From Rhodospirillales bacterium 20-60-12 (GTDB lineage: Bacteria; Pseudomonadota; Alphaproteobacteria; Acetobacterales; Acetobacteraceae), in the NCBI GenBank assembly GCA_002255495.1, contig NCAP01000011.1, forward strand, positions 1-46,431: a DNA stretch of 46,431 bases. The letters are read 5' to 3'. Positions 1 through 8,541 of the stretch are shown in pieces. The notes under the pieces were generated by a model. That model was not told where the DNA came from, searched no databases, and saw nothing but the letters and a program-made list of their open reading frames with translations. Every line of letters begins with the position of its first letter. Within the stretch, counting starts at the first letter, position 1. Position numbers and translations under genes: made by a program.

Positions 1-372
1 GGGTGCCGCATCATCTCTGGCCGCCGCGCGAATAACATGCTGAGCCCCCGTGACAATGAAACCGCGCTCAGCGCGGACGGTTGCCTCATGGACCCACCCA
101 ATCCCGCCATCGGGTGCCACGACATGCCGCCACACATCAAATTCACCAATGATTTCAACAGGCAATCCCGCCCGTTTGTAATCATAAATGATCGGATACT
201 GAAAGCCCGGCCCGGCCCGCATATTCACATCATCCGTCCGCAGTGAGACAAAGCGCGGCACGGGCAATGATGTGACAATCCCTAAAGCCGGCCCTGGCCC
301 CGGGCCTAAAGCAGGCGCGGTCCAACCCGCCACCATCAGCATGCACGCCAATAAATAGAATGTGCGGGTCAT
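1..372 (-). CDS. SH3-domain secreted protein (partial, C-terminus beyond window)
   Basis: The first 124 codons are in the window; the gene runs off the left edge. It opens with a signal peptide (MTRTFYLLACMLMVAGW, then a cleavage-like AxA region). After a Gly/Pro-rich linker comes the segment RFVSLRTDDVNMRAGPGF, typical of bacterial SH3 (SH3_4, DUF1058-type) domains, followed by YPIIYDYKRAGLPVEI and a GWVHEA strand. Such domains usually act in the periplasm and often bind cell wall or protein partners; no enzyme activity is implied. The ATG overlaps the stop of the upstream MoeB-like gene by 4 bp (ATGA), so the two are probably translationally coupled. This pairing is seen directly; a functional link is not evident. 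Confidence 0.8.
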   Translation of the reverse strand, partial: MTRTFYLLACMLMVAGWTAPALGPGPGPALGIVTSLPVPRFVSLRTDDVNMRAGPGFQYPIIYDYKRAGLPVEIIGEFDVWRHVVAPDGGIGWVHEATVRAERGFIVTGAQHVIRAAARDDAAP

Positions 373-1166
373 TGATGAGCACTCAAATCGCGGATCGTCG
401 GCGCTTCACCGCACAAAGCACAAGCCGGGTCGCGCTTGAGCCTGATGGTCCGAAACGACATAGCCAGGGCATCCCAGAGCAACAGCCGACCGGACAAACT
501 TTCGCCAATCCCCATCAGTTCCTTGCACGCTTCGCTCGCCTGCATGGTGCCCATCACCCCCGTCACCGCGCCGAGCACGCCGGCCTCGCTGCAGGAGGGG
601 ACAAGACCCGCTGGCGGCGGCTCGGGATAGAGGCACCGATAGCAGGGCCCCGCTTGATCGAGATGAGGTTTGAACGTGGAAAGCTGTCCTTCAAAACGCA
701 GTACAGCGGCTGAAATCAATGTCTTACCTGCCAACACACAGGAATCGGCGACCAAAAACCGGGTCGAAAAATTATCGCTGCCATCGCAGATCACGTCATA
801 TTGGTCGAACAGGGCCATGATATTAGCAGTCTCGAGGCGCCTATTATATGTGTTAATCTGCACAAGAGGATTGATGGCGCGCATCGCGCTTGCTGCAGAT
901 TCGACCTTCGGCTGGCCGATCCGGTCCGTGCTGTGAGCGATCTGGCGCTGCAAATTCGACAGATCGAGCACATCGTCATCAATCAAACCAATCGTGCCGA
1001 CACCGGCTGCAGCCAGATAGAGTGCCAACGGACTACCCAGGCCGCCCGCCCCTACGATCAGGACCCGCCCGGCCCGTAGCCGCTCCTGCCCTATGCCGCC
1101 AACCTCGCGCAATAATATATGCCGACTATAGCGATGAATTTCGGCCTCGGTAAAACTGAATTCCAT
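369..1166 (-). CDS. moeB: MoeB/ThiF-type E1-like adenylyltransferase
   Basis: 265 aa, the usual length of MoeB without a rhodanese domain. Known role of the family: ATP-dependent adenylation of the C-terminal glycine of a small sulfur carrier (MoaD or ThiS) in molybdopterin or thiazole synthesis, in the cytoplasm. Visible motifs: nucleotide-binding GAGGLGSP at residues 39-46, DDDVLDLSNLQRQ at 63-75, the CDGSDNFSTR loop at 127-136, and two zinc-type CxxC pairs (C175/C178 and C249/C252). C192 in SCSEAGVLG matches the conserved cysteine of the crossover loop. Whether it serves MoaD, ThiS or both cannot be decided from sequence; no moaD, moaE or thiS lies nearby. It is followed by the SH3 protein with a 4-bp overlap and is divergent from the flavoprotein at 1434. 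Confidence 0.88.
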   Translation of the reverse strand: MEFSFTEAEIHRYSRHILLREVGGIGQERLRAGRVLIVGAGGLGSPLALYLAAAGVGTIGLIDDDVLDLSNLQRQIAHSTDRIGQPKVESAASAMRAINPLVQINTYNRRLETANIMALFDQYDVICDGSDNFSTRFLVADSCVLAGKTLISAAVLRFEGQLSTFKPHLDQAGPCYRCLYPEPPPAGLVPSCSEAGVLGAVTGVMGTMQASEACKELMGIGESLSGRLLLWDALAMSFRTIRLKRDPACALCGEAPTIRDLSAHQ

Positions 1167-1433
1167 GACGCGCTTCTACGACGCAAGCCCGCGCTAATCC
1201 AGCGCGGCGCGTGCGCGGCGATGTGATCGGCGGTGGTCATAAATTATGTTATAGCCCCATCGCTTTCCCGCTATTGATAACCATGTCCGTCGAGCCGGTT
1301 TACCATCTGCGGATGAAATCGGGCCGGAGATTTCGCGCTGGCAAAGAATCTGCTAGATTTATTGGATGACAAACCGGTAAGGCAATCCCGCGAGAGCAAG
1401 GTCCGGCGGAAACGACACAAGGTTGAAGATATT

Positions 1434-2846
1434 ATGAAGTTGATTAATGCGATTCGCATGGGCGGGTCGGAAGTTCTGCCGCTGGTCGAAGGCGGCAAAG
1501 GCGTTGCGATCTCTACGGGTCCAACCTGTGGCCATTGGGCCGCGGCTGGCGGCGTGGGAACATTCAGTGCGGTCAATGCGGATGGCTTCGACCAGGATGG
1601 CAAGCTGATTCGTCAGGTCTATCATGGCAAAACCCGGCGCGAGCGCCACGAGGAACTGGTCGAATATGCCATCAAGGGCGGCATAGCCCAGGCCCAGCGC
1701 GCTTATGATATTTCGGGCGGAAAAGGTAGAATCCATGCCAATATTCTTTGGGAAATGGGCGGCGCCGAACGCGTCATCCAAGGCGTGCTTGAGGGCGCCA
1801 AGGGGCTGATTAACGGCATCACCTGCGGCGCGGGCATGCCCTATCGGCTATCGGACATCGCCGCCAAATTCGGTGTGCATTATTATCCTATCGTCTCCTC
1901 GTCGCGGGCGTTCAATGCGCTATGGCGGCGTGCCTACTCGAAAGTCTCGGGCTTACTGGGCGGCGTGGTGTATGAGGATCCATGGCTGGCCGGCGGCCAT
2001 AACGGCCTATCCAACAGCGAGGACCCCGAGCATCCCGAATCGCCTCTCCCGCGCGTCCTCGCCTTGCGCAAGCAAATGCGTGAATTCGGCCTCGATGACA
2101 CCCCGATCATCATGGCAGGCGGCGTATGGTGGTTGGAAGAATGGGAGGACTGGATCGACAACCCCGATCTTGGCCCCATTGCGTTCCAGTTCGGCACGCG
2201 GCCTTTATTGACCCAAGAAAGCCCGATTTCAGACGCATGGAAGCAAAAATTGCTGACCCTCAAAGAGGGCGACATTTTTCTCAATAAGTTTTCGCCGACC
2301 GGTTTCTATTCGAGCGCGGTCAATAACGACTTCATGAACGATTTGCGTGGCCGCAGCGACCGCCAGGTGGCGTTCACCAGCGAACCGATCGGCGCGCATA
2401 TCGTGGAATACGGTGTGGGTCCGCGTAAGCGGATCGTCTATCTCACTGCCCCCGATCTCGGGCGGGTGCGCAATTGGGAGCGCGAGGGCTTTACCGAAGC
2501 CATGCGCACGCCCGATGGCACCCTGATTTTCGTAACACCGCAATCGGCCGAAGAAATCCGCGTCGATCAGGTGAATTGCATGGGCTGCCTCAGCCATTGC
2601 CGCTTTTCCAATTGGTCGGATATTGCGCCTGACTATACCAACGGCAAGAAATCTGACCCGAGGAGTTTCTGCATTCAAAAGACTCTGCAGGACATTGCCC
2701 ATGATCGCGACGACCCGGACGCGCCGAACCATAATTTGATGTTTAGCGGTCACAATGGCTATCGGTTCGCGACTGATCCGTTTTATTCGAATGGCTTCAT
2801 CCCGACCGTCAAGCAACTGGTCGAACGGATCGCAACGGGACGCTGA
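1434..2846 (+). CDS. Nitronate monooxygenase-like FMN flavoprotein with Cys cluster
   Basis: 470 aa. The open frame extends upstream to 1362, but the conserved start of this subfamily (MKLINAIRMGG) begins at ATG 1434, so that start is chosen. The family (2-nitropropane dioxygenase / NAD(P)H-dependent flavin oxidoreductase, TIM barrel) binds FMN. Visible features are the GIAQ segment, the ISGGKGRIHANILWEMGG region, TCGAGMPYR, IIMAGGVWW (phosphate-binding loop) and FGTRPLLTQESP. Unusual for the family is a cysteine cluster, C382-x2-C385-x3-C389 followed by C413, close to the CX2CX3C iron-sulfur pattern of the dienoyl-CoA reductase family. The length is well above the classical enzyme of about 350 aa, and the C-terminal third carries the extra cysteines. 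The substrate is unknown. A strong hairpin terminator follows at 2854. Confidence 0.8.
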   Translation: MKLINAIRMGGSEVLPLVEGGKGVAISTGPTCGHWAAAGGVGTFSAVNADGFDQDGKLIRQVYHGKTRRERHEELVEYAIKGGIAQAQRAYDISGGKGRIHANILWEMGGAERVIQGVLEGAKGLINGITCGAGMPYRLSDIAAKFGVHYYPIVSSSRAFNALWRRAYSKVSGLLGGVVYEDPWLAGGHNGLSNSEDPEHPESPLPRVLALRKQMREFGLDDTPIIMAGGVWWLEEWEDWIDNPDLGPIAFQFGTRPLLTQESPISDAWKQKLLTLKEGDIFLNKFSPTGFYSSAVNNDFMNDLRGRSDRQVAFTSEPIGAHIVEYGVGPRKRIVYLTAPDLGRVRNWEREGFTEAMRTPDGTLIFVTPQSAEEIRVDQVNCMGCLSHCRFSNWSDIAPDYTNGKKSDPRSFCIQKTLQDIAHDRDDPDAPNHNLMFSGHNGYRFATDPFYSNGFIPTVKQLVERIATGR

Positions 2847-2853
2847 CCCCGCT

Positions 2854-2888
2854 CCCGGTGCGGCAATCGCTGCACCGGGCTTCGTTTT
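2854..2888 (+). terminator. Rho-independent terminator after flavoprotein gene
   Basis: Stem CCCGGTGCGG (2854-2863) pairs with CTGCACCGGG (2870-2879), one G-U pair, 6-nt loop, followed by a short T tract at 2885-2888. It begins 8 nt after the stop codon of the preceding gene. Confidence 0.7.
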
Positions 2889-3117
2889 GCCCATTTTTCA
2901 GCCCGTCATGGCCTTGACGCAAGATGCGGCCTTGGCCAATCTGCGGCATACAAAAATCACACCGCGCAGAAACCAAGCCTGATCCGATACAAATGCTGAG
3001 GGGCATGACATTGCGGATAAAACAAACTGTACAGGCAATAAGGCACAAGGAATCGACGGCGCATGTTCTTGTGGGGCTTGTGCCTATGGCGGGCGGCCGC
3101 TTCATAGATCACGGTCA

Positions 3118-4251
3118 ATGGGTCCATTGATGGATCAGGCCCAAACCCTGCCCAAACCAGGCCCTGTTGAGCCCAGTCCTGTATCACGCGGCGCGATAGA
3201 ATTGGGCGGCATCACGCGGATTTTTGCCGGTGGTGTGACAGCCGTGAACGGCATCAATCTGAAAATCAATGCAGGCGAGTTTTTCACGCTACTCGGCCCT
3301 TCCGGGTGTGGAAAGACCACATTGTTGCGTATGATAGCGGGTTTCGAACTGCCCGATGACGGCACGATTCTGATCAGCGGCCGTGAAATGCAGGACGTTC
3401 CGGCCCATAAGCGGGCCGTGAACACTGTTTTCCAGTCTTATGCCCTATTCCCACATCTTACTGTCGCTGAAAATATCGGCTTTGGTTTGAAGATGCGGGG
3501 CATCAAAAATCCTGAGCGCAAAAAGCGTGTCGATGACATGATGGGCCTGTTGCAAATCGGCAGTTTCGGCGGCCGCATGGCAGCACAATTGTCGGGCGGC
3601 CAGCGTCAGCGCGTGGCTCTCGCCCGCGCCTTGGTCAACGAGCCTGAAGTCGTCTTGCTCGATGAGCCATTATCGGCGCTGGATGCCAAATTGCGGGCTG
3701 AACTGCAGATCGAACTTCTGCGCATGCAAAAACGTCTCGGCATGACCTTCGTGTTCGTCACCCATGATCAGCATGAGGCCTTGGTGATGAGCGACCGCAT
3801 CGGCGTCATGGAACGCGGCAAACTGCAACAAATCGGACCGGTTCTGGAGGTCTATGAACGGCCCAAGAATATTTTTGTCGCGGAATTTCTGGGTCTGTCG
3901 AACATATTTCCCATCCAGCCGAGCGGCCCAAATCAAGCAACAACCGCCTTTGGTTCATTAGCGATCAGTTTCCCTGTCGGCACGGCGCGCTACGCCATGA
4001 TCCGACCGGAAAAAATTGCCATGTTCAATGAATCCGCGACCCCGCAACGCCCCAACGTGTTTCAGGGCACGGTTCGCGAAGCAATTTATATGGGTGCGAG
4101 CACGCAATACCGCATCGAGCTGCTGGGTTCATCAGGCCAGATGCTGATGGCACTCGATACGAACAGCTCCGCGCGTGAAACAAGCTGGCCGGCGGGCGAT
4201 GTTGTCGCGGTGGAACTCCACCCCGACAACATCGTCTTGATCGAAGGCTGA
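3118..4251 (+). CDS. potA: Polyamine ABC transporter ATP-binding protein PotA
   Basis: 377 aa cytoplasmic ATPase of a spermidine/putrescine-type importer. Motifs: Walker A GPSGCGKT at 60-67, Q-loop Q106, signature LSGGQ at 158-162, Walker B VLLDE ending at E183, and switch histidine H216. A C-terminal TOBE-type regulatory domain (about 250-375) follows, as in PotA/MalK subfamily ATPases. It is first in a tight potA-B-C-D block: its TGA is immediately followed by the potB ATG. The start could also be ATG 3130 (MDQAQ), since neither has a clear ribosome site. The substrate is inferred from the downstream PuuA/PuuB-type genes and the PotD-like binding protein; putrescine is most likely, but spermidine or another cation is possible. 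Confidence 0.9.
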   Translation: MGPLMDQAQTLPKPGPVEPSPVSRGAIELGGITRIFAGGVTAVNGINLKINAGEFFTLLGPSGCGKTTLLRMIAGFELPDDGTILISGREMQDVPAHKRAVNTVFQSYALFPHLTVAENIGFGLKMRGIKNPERKKRVDDMMGLLQIGSFGGRMAAQLSGGQRQRVALARALVNEPEVVLLDEPLSALDAKLRAELQIELLRMQKRLGMTFVFVTHDQHEALVMSDRIGVMERGKLQQIGPVLEVYERPKNIFVAEFLGLSNIFPIQPSGPNQATTAFGSLAISFPVGTARYAMIRPEKIAMFNESATPQRPNVFQGTVREAIYMGASTQYRIELLGSSGQMLMALDTNSSARETSWPAGDVVAVELHPDNIVLIEG

Positions 4252-5190
4252 ATGCCCAGCGAGATCACATCCGACAAAACCAAGCCGGCCCATGCCGCGC
4301 GCAGCGAAAATATGGCCAGAGCCATTCGCTTATGGATCACAGCCGGTCCCGGTCTTGCCTGGATTATTCTGTTCCTGATTGTGCCCAGCGCTATTTTGCT
4401 GGGTATCGGCTTCATGTCGAACGGCGATTACGGCTCACCGCATTTGCCGCTGACACTGGACCCTTTCAAAGAAGTTGCGGGCTTTAGCATTTTAGGCTGG
4501 GCGGACGGCAACCTCATCACGCTGCTCCGCTCCTTGGTGCAGTCTTTCATTGCCACTTTCATTACTGTTCTGTTGGCTTATCCGGTGGTTTTTTTCATCA
4601 TCACCCGCCGCCCGGAAATACGCCCTCTCTTGCTATTATTTGTGATTTTACCGTCATGGACCAATCAGGTCGTGCGCGCTTATGCCTGGGTGGAACTTCT
4701 CGGGCCACGCGCGCCGCTCTCCGGCCTTGCCCAATCACTGGGTCTTATCCCACCCAATTTGGGCTTGATGCCGACCAATTTCTCTGTGCTCATCGGCCTT
4801 ACTTATAATTATCTGCCTTATATGGTTGTGCCGCTTTATGCCGCTGCCGAAAAACTCGATTGGAGTTTGGTTGAAGCAGGGCGAGATTTATATGCCTCCG
4901 GCCCGCGCCTATTTTGGGCCGCCGTCTTTCCCCAAACTCTGCCAGGATTATTGTCGGGTATCATCCTGGTCGCCATCCCGGCGTTCGGCGATTACATCGT
5001 ACCGACCTTGCTGGGCGGAAATCGCGTGCTGATGATGGGCTCGCTCATTGCCAGCCAATTCACCGAGACGCCGAATTGGCCTTATGGCGCCGCGCTGACC
5101 ATCATCATGCTGCTCTTTACGTGCGGTGGCCTCATTGTTTTCCGTCGCATGACCAAGCGACTGGGCGGTGGAGATGGGGCGATGCTATGA
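4252..5190 (+). CDS. potB: Polyamine ABC transporter permease PotB
   Basis: 312 aa inner-membrane permease with about six hydrophobic spans: the first at roughly residues 27-50 (GLAWIILFLIVPSAILLGIG), the others between 85 and 305. The EAA-type loop that contacts the ATPase is visible as EAGRDLYASGPRLFWAAVFP near residue 205, followed by PQTLPGLLSGI. It starts on the base after the potA stop codon and overlaps potC by 4 bp (ATGA), so translation is coupled. In PotABCD-type systems PotB and PotC form the heterodimeric channel. Confidence 0.9.
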   Translation: MPSEITSDKTKPAHAARSENMARAIRLWITAGPGLAWIILFLIVPSAILLGIGFMSNGDYGSPHLPLTLDPFKEVAGFSILGWADGNLITLLRSLVQSFIATFITVLLAYPVVFFIITRRPEIRPLLLLFVILPSWTNQVVRAYAWVELLGPRAPLSGLAQSLGLIPPNLGLMPTNFSVLIGLTYNYLPYMVVPLYAAAEKLDWSLVEAGRDLYASGPRLFWAAVFPQTLPGLLSGIILVAIPAFGDYIVPTLLGGNRVLMMGSLIASQFTETPNWPYGAALTIIMLLFTCGGLIVFRRMTKRLGGGDGAML

Positions 5191-6032
5191 GTCGGATAAT
5201 CCCAAAATCGATCGAGCGCGGGCTACTTGGCGTTTCAATACCCGTCTATATCCTGCTCTATGCACCGCTTTTTCTGATTGCCGTGTTTTCCTTTGCCCCC
5301 GCACCGGGCCCCGACCATCACACGGCATCGTTAAGCTGGTACCATACTCTCTTCCATGATCCGCAAGTGCTGGCCGCTTTGCGCCGATCACTGCAATTGG
5401 CCATCATCTCGGCCATGATCGGAACGGTGCTCGGCACCTTGATGGGGTTTGGACTGAACCGTTTCCGTCCGCAAAGCGGTTCTGGCTGGCTTTTCACCCT
5501 ACCAAGTCTGATCATTTACTTGCCTATTATTATGCCGAGCCTGGTATTTGGCATTTCTGAACTGATTTTCTTCAACTTCGTCCACTCTGCCACAGGCCTA
5601 TTGAGCGCCGGCCTGCTGACGATGGGGATTGCCCATGTCACCTTCCAGGCGCCTTATGTTGCATTGGTTGTCTTCGCCCGGTTGTCCGGCCTCGATCCAA
5701 ATTTATTCGAAGCCTCACATGATCTTTACGCCAATGGCTGGAAATCATTCTTGTATTTGACCATTCCGGTCATTCAACCGGCGCTGATCGGTGGCTTTTT
5801 GCTCGCCATTACTTTGTCCATCGATGATTTTACGATCAGCTTTTTCACCTCCGGCCCGGGCAGCGTTACATTGCCTCTCTATATTTACAGCGCCATAGCC
5901 CGCAAAGGCGGATCACCGGAAATCAACGCGCTCGGCACAATGATGATTGCCGCGGTCATCGGGATAGCTCTGCTGCAATATGTCTACACCAGACGGCGTG
6001 ACCGGCAATTGGCGGTCCGCGGCACGACATAA
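5187..6032 (+). CDS. potC: Polyamine ABC transporter permease PotC
   Basis: 281 aa. The same frame is open further upstream inside potB, but ATG 5187 overlaps the potB stop (ATGA) and gives the family's normal N-terminus (a basic stretch, then VYILLYAPLFLIAVFSF), so it is chosen. Six membrane spans are expected. The EAA loop is FEASHDLYANGWKSFLYLTIP near residues 172-192, followed by the PotC-typical segment LSIDDFTISFF. It pairs with PotB to form the membrane channel. The gap to potD is 31 bp and carries only the potD ribosome site. Confidence 0.9.
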   Translation: MSRIIPKSIERGLLGVSIPVYILLYAPLFLIAVFSFAPAPGPDHHTASLSWYHTLFHDPQVLAALRRSLQLAIISAMIGTVLGTLMGFGLNRFRPQSGSGWLFTLPSLIIYLPIIMPSLVFGISELIFFNFVHSATGLLSAGLLTMGIAHVTFQAPYVALVVFARLSGLDPNLFEASHDLYANGWKSFLYLTIPVIQPALIGGFLLAITLSIDDFTISFFTSGPGSVTLPLYIYSAIARKGGSPEINALGTMMIAAVIGIALLQYVYTRRRDRQLAVRGTT

Positions 6033-6063
6033 GATATTTTTTAATGCCAACATAGGAGAGTTT

Positions 6064-7143
6064 ATGAAACGCTTGATAAAATATATCAGTCTACCCGCAT
6101 TGACCGGTCTTGCGATCATCGTCGGCCTCGCAGCGCCGCCCCCCGCGCAGGCTGCAACGCCCACTCTATATCTTTTCAACTGGTCGCAATATATTCCCGA
6201 AAGCCTGATCACTGAATTCGAGATCAGTTGCAGTTGCGCCGTCGTTGAGACTGACTATGACTCGAACTCCGAAATGGCTGCCAAACTTAAAGCCGGCGGC
6301 GATTCTCAATATGACGTGGTGGTGCCATCCAGCTACTATATTCCTCAATTGGTCCATGAAGGCCTTCTGCAAAAGCTTGATAAATCGCAGATCCCAAATG
6401 CCAAGAATCTCCTGCCGCAATTTCAGAATCCTGCCTATGACCCCAACGACCAATACTCGATGCCTTACCAATGGGGCACGACAGGTGTTGCATACATCAC
6501 CAAAAAATTTCCAGCGGCTCCTGATAGCTGGGGCATGATGTTCAACCCGAAGGATAATCCGAGCCAACCCTTTGAATTGATGGGCGGCTCCGGGCGTGAC
6601 ACCATTGGTGCCGCTTGTGCTTATTTGGGTCTGGGATTTGACTGCAACACCGAGGCTGATTGGCTGAAAGCCGCCGCCTTGATCAAGCAGACAATGAAGC
6701 GCCCGAACTTTACCGGATTTGTCGATGGCACGCCGGCGCGTGACCAACTCAAATCCGGTGCTATTGACGTCGGCATGGTGTTCAACGGCGATATTGCGAC
6801 ATGCGAATCCGACGGCAGCTGCAACAATGCGACTTTTGTCTTGCCAAAGCAGGGAACGGAGATTTGGGTGGATACAATGGCAATCCCCGCTCATGCACCT
6901 GATCCGCAACTTGCATTGGAATTCATCAATTTCATACTCGATGCCCATTCGGGTGCGGAACTTTCCAACTTCAATGATTACGGCAGCCCCAACGCAGCTT
7001 CGGTGCCGCAATTACAATCGATCCTGACATCAACGCTCATCGTGCCGACAGATGAACAAATGAAGCATCTGATGTTCCTGCCGCCACTCGCGGGCAAGCA
7101 ATTGGCTGTCTATAATCAAATCTGGACTGCCATTCGCCAGTAA
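6064..7143 (+). CDS. potD: Periplasmic polyamine-binding protein PotD
   Basis: 359 aa solute-binding protein. The start at ATG 6064 has a good ribosome site (AGGAGAG at about 6053-6059). A signal peptide of about 31 residues ends at the AQA/ATP junction. The mature protein begins with LYLFNWSQYIPESLITEFE, the PotD/PotF hallmark; the W-S-Y segment is part of the polyamine pocket in this family. Later landmarks are YDVVVPSSYYIPQLVHEGLL and the PYQWGTTGVAY region. Four cysteines occur in the early and middle parts (SCSC and the ACAYLGLGFDC region), which may form disulfides. A strong terminator lies directly downstream, before the PuuA-type gene. Confidence 0.9.
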   Translation: MKRLIKYISLPALTGLAIIVGLAAPPPAQAATPTLYLFNWSQYIPESLITEFEISCSCAVVETDYDSNSEMAAKLKAGGDSQYDVVVPSSYYIPQLVHEGLLQKLDKSQIPNAKNLLPQFQNPAYDPNDQYSMPYQWGTTGVAYITKKFPAAPDSWGMMFNPKDNPSQPFELMGGSGRDTIGAACAYLGLGFDCNTEADWLKAAALIKQTMKRPNFTGFVDGTPARDQLKSGAIDVGMVFNGDIATCESDGSCNNATFVLPKQGTEIWVDTMAIPAHAPDPQLALEFINFILDAHSGAELSNFNDYGSPNAASVPQLQSILTSTLIVPTDEQMKHLMFLPPLAGKQLAVYNQIWTAIRQ

Positions 7144-7150
7144 TTCTGAA

Positions 7151-7183
7151 CCGTGCCGGGACCAACCCGGCACGGATTTTTTT
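7151..7183 (+). terminator. Intercistronic terminator/attenuator between potD and puuA-like gene
   Basis: A perfect 10-bp stem CCGTGCCGGG (7151-7160) / CCCGGCACGG (7166-7175) with loop ACCAA, followed by A and seven T (7177-7183). The ribosome site GAGGA of the next gene begins at 7184, so the terminator ends exactly where the next translation signal begins. It probably lets only a fraction of polymerase into the catabolic genes, keeping transporter transcripts in excess. Confidence 0.85.
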
Positions 7184-7192
7184 GAGGATATC

Positions 7193-8533
7193 ATGATTAA
7201 TTTAATAGACTGGTTCGAAGAACATCGGATTACCGAAGTGGAATGTTTTATTCCCGACATCACCGGTATCCCGCGCGGTAAAATTATGCCGGCTCAAAAA
7301 TTTATCAATGGCGGCGCACCGCGCCTGCCCGAAGCGATTTTCATTCAATCGGTGACCGGCGAATATCCCGAAGACGAAGATGATATCCTCACTGATCCCG
7401 CGATCATCGATATCAAACTTGTCCCGGATGCCTCCACCGTCCGGCTCGTACCTTGGGCCCATGAGCCAACCGCGCAAATTATCTGCGATTGCACCTATTC
7501 CAACGGGGACCCTGTCTCGATTGCGCCACGGCAGGTCCTGCGTAACGTGCTGGCCTTGTACGAAGAACGCGGCTGGAAGCCGATCCTGGCACCTGAGCTT
7601 GAATTCTACCTTGTCGGACGCAACACCGACCCCGACTATCCGCTCGCACCACCCATAGGTCGCTCGGGCCGTCAGGAAACCGGCCGGCAATCATACTCGA
7701 TCGACGCGGTCAATGAATTCGATCCGCTGTTTGAGGAGATGTATGATTTCTGCGAAATGCAACATCTGGATCTCGATACCTTGATCCACGAAGAAGGTGC
7801 CGCCCAGGTCGAGATCAATTTCCTGCACGGCAACCCGCTCAATCTCGCAGATCAGGTTTTCCTGTTCAAACGCACCGTGCGCGAAGTTGCGCTGCGTCAT
7901 GAAATCTACGCCACTTTCATGGCCAAGCCGATGGGCCAAGAGCCTGGCAGCGCCATGCATGTCCATCAAAGCGTTGTCGATGCCACGACCGGTGTCAATC
8001 TGTTTGCCGATGCGCAAGGCCAACCCAGTCCGCTGTTCTTGTCTTATATCGCCGGACTGCAAAAATATATTCCGGCCATTATGCCGATTTTTGCACCCAA
8101 CGTAAATTCATACCGCCGGCTCACGCGTTTCTCGAACGCACCGATCAATCTGCAATGGGGTCATGATAACCGCACCTGCGGCTTGCGCGTGCCGTTTGGC
8201 GAACCTGCTGCCATGCGCGTAGAAAATCGCGTCCCCGGTGCTGATGCGAACCCCTATCTCGCCTTCGCCGGCACATTGGCCTGCGGTTATCTTGGCATGG
8301 TTGAAGCCTTGACCCCAACAGCGCCCTATGTGGGCTCGGCATATTCCCAACCTTATTCGTTGCCGCGCGAAATCTCTCACGCGCTCGAGATCATGGAACA
8401 ATGCGAACCTTTGCAGAAAATCCTCGGTGAGCGGCTGTTTCAGGTTTTCGTTGCGGTCAAACGGCTTGAATACGAGACCTATCTGCGGGTTATCAGTTCC
8501 TGGGAGCGCGAGCATTTGTTGCTGAACGTCTGA
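7193..8533 (+). CDS. puuA: Glutamine synthetase-like gamma-glutamylpolyamine synthetase (PuuA type)
   Basis: 446 aa, the length of type III glutamine-synthetase-like enzymes. The N-terminal beta-grasp domain carries FIPDITGIPRGKIMPA (about 18-35), the form typical of PuuA rather than GlnA. The catalytic domain shows the EEGAAQVEINFLHG segment (about 198-211), the GSAMHVHQS metal/ATP segment (about 258-266), and NRTCGLRVPFG and RVENRVPGADANPY near 325-355. Known chemistry of PuuA: ATP-dependent joining of glutamate to putrescine. Position after potABCD and before a DAO-type oxidase supports polyamine catabolism; other amines (ethanolamine, spermidine) remain possible. The ribosome site GAGGA is at 7184-7188, just after a terminator. 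Confidence 0.82.
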   Translation: MINLIDWFEEHRITEVECFIPDITGIPRGKIMPAQKFINGGAPRLPEAIFIQSVTGEYPEDEDDILTDPAIIDIKLVPDASTVRLVPWAHEPTAQIICDCTYSNGDPVSIAPRQVLRNVLALYEERGWKPILAPELEFYLVGRNTDPDYPLAPPIGRSGRQETGRQSYSIDAVNEFDPLFEEMYDFCEMQHLDLDTLIHEEGAAQVEINFLHGNPLNLADQVFLFKRTVREVALRHEIYATFMAKPMGQEPGSAMHVHQSVVDATTGVNLFADAQGQPSPLFLSYIAGLQKYIPAIMPIFAPNVNSYRRLTRFSNAPINLQWGHDNRTCGLRVPFGEPAAMRVENRVPGADANPYLAFAGTLACGYLGMVEALTPTAPYVGSAYSQPYSLPREISHALEIMEQCEPLQKILGERLFQVFVAVKRLEYETYLRVISSWEREHLLLNV

Positions 8534-8541
8534 GCAACCCG

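Noticed and set aside
1362-1433. N-terminal extension of the nitronate monooxygenase-like protein
   Set aside because: Basic, non-conserved residues; family start motif is at 1434.
2229-2894. 221-codon open frame opposite the flavoprotein
   Set aside because: Antisense to conserved coding sequence; nothing recognisable.
6166-7011. 281-codon open frame opposite potD
   Set aside because: Lies wholly inside a well supported potD on the other strand and has no family features.
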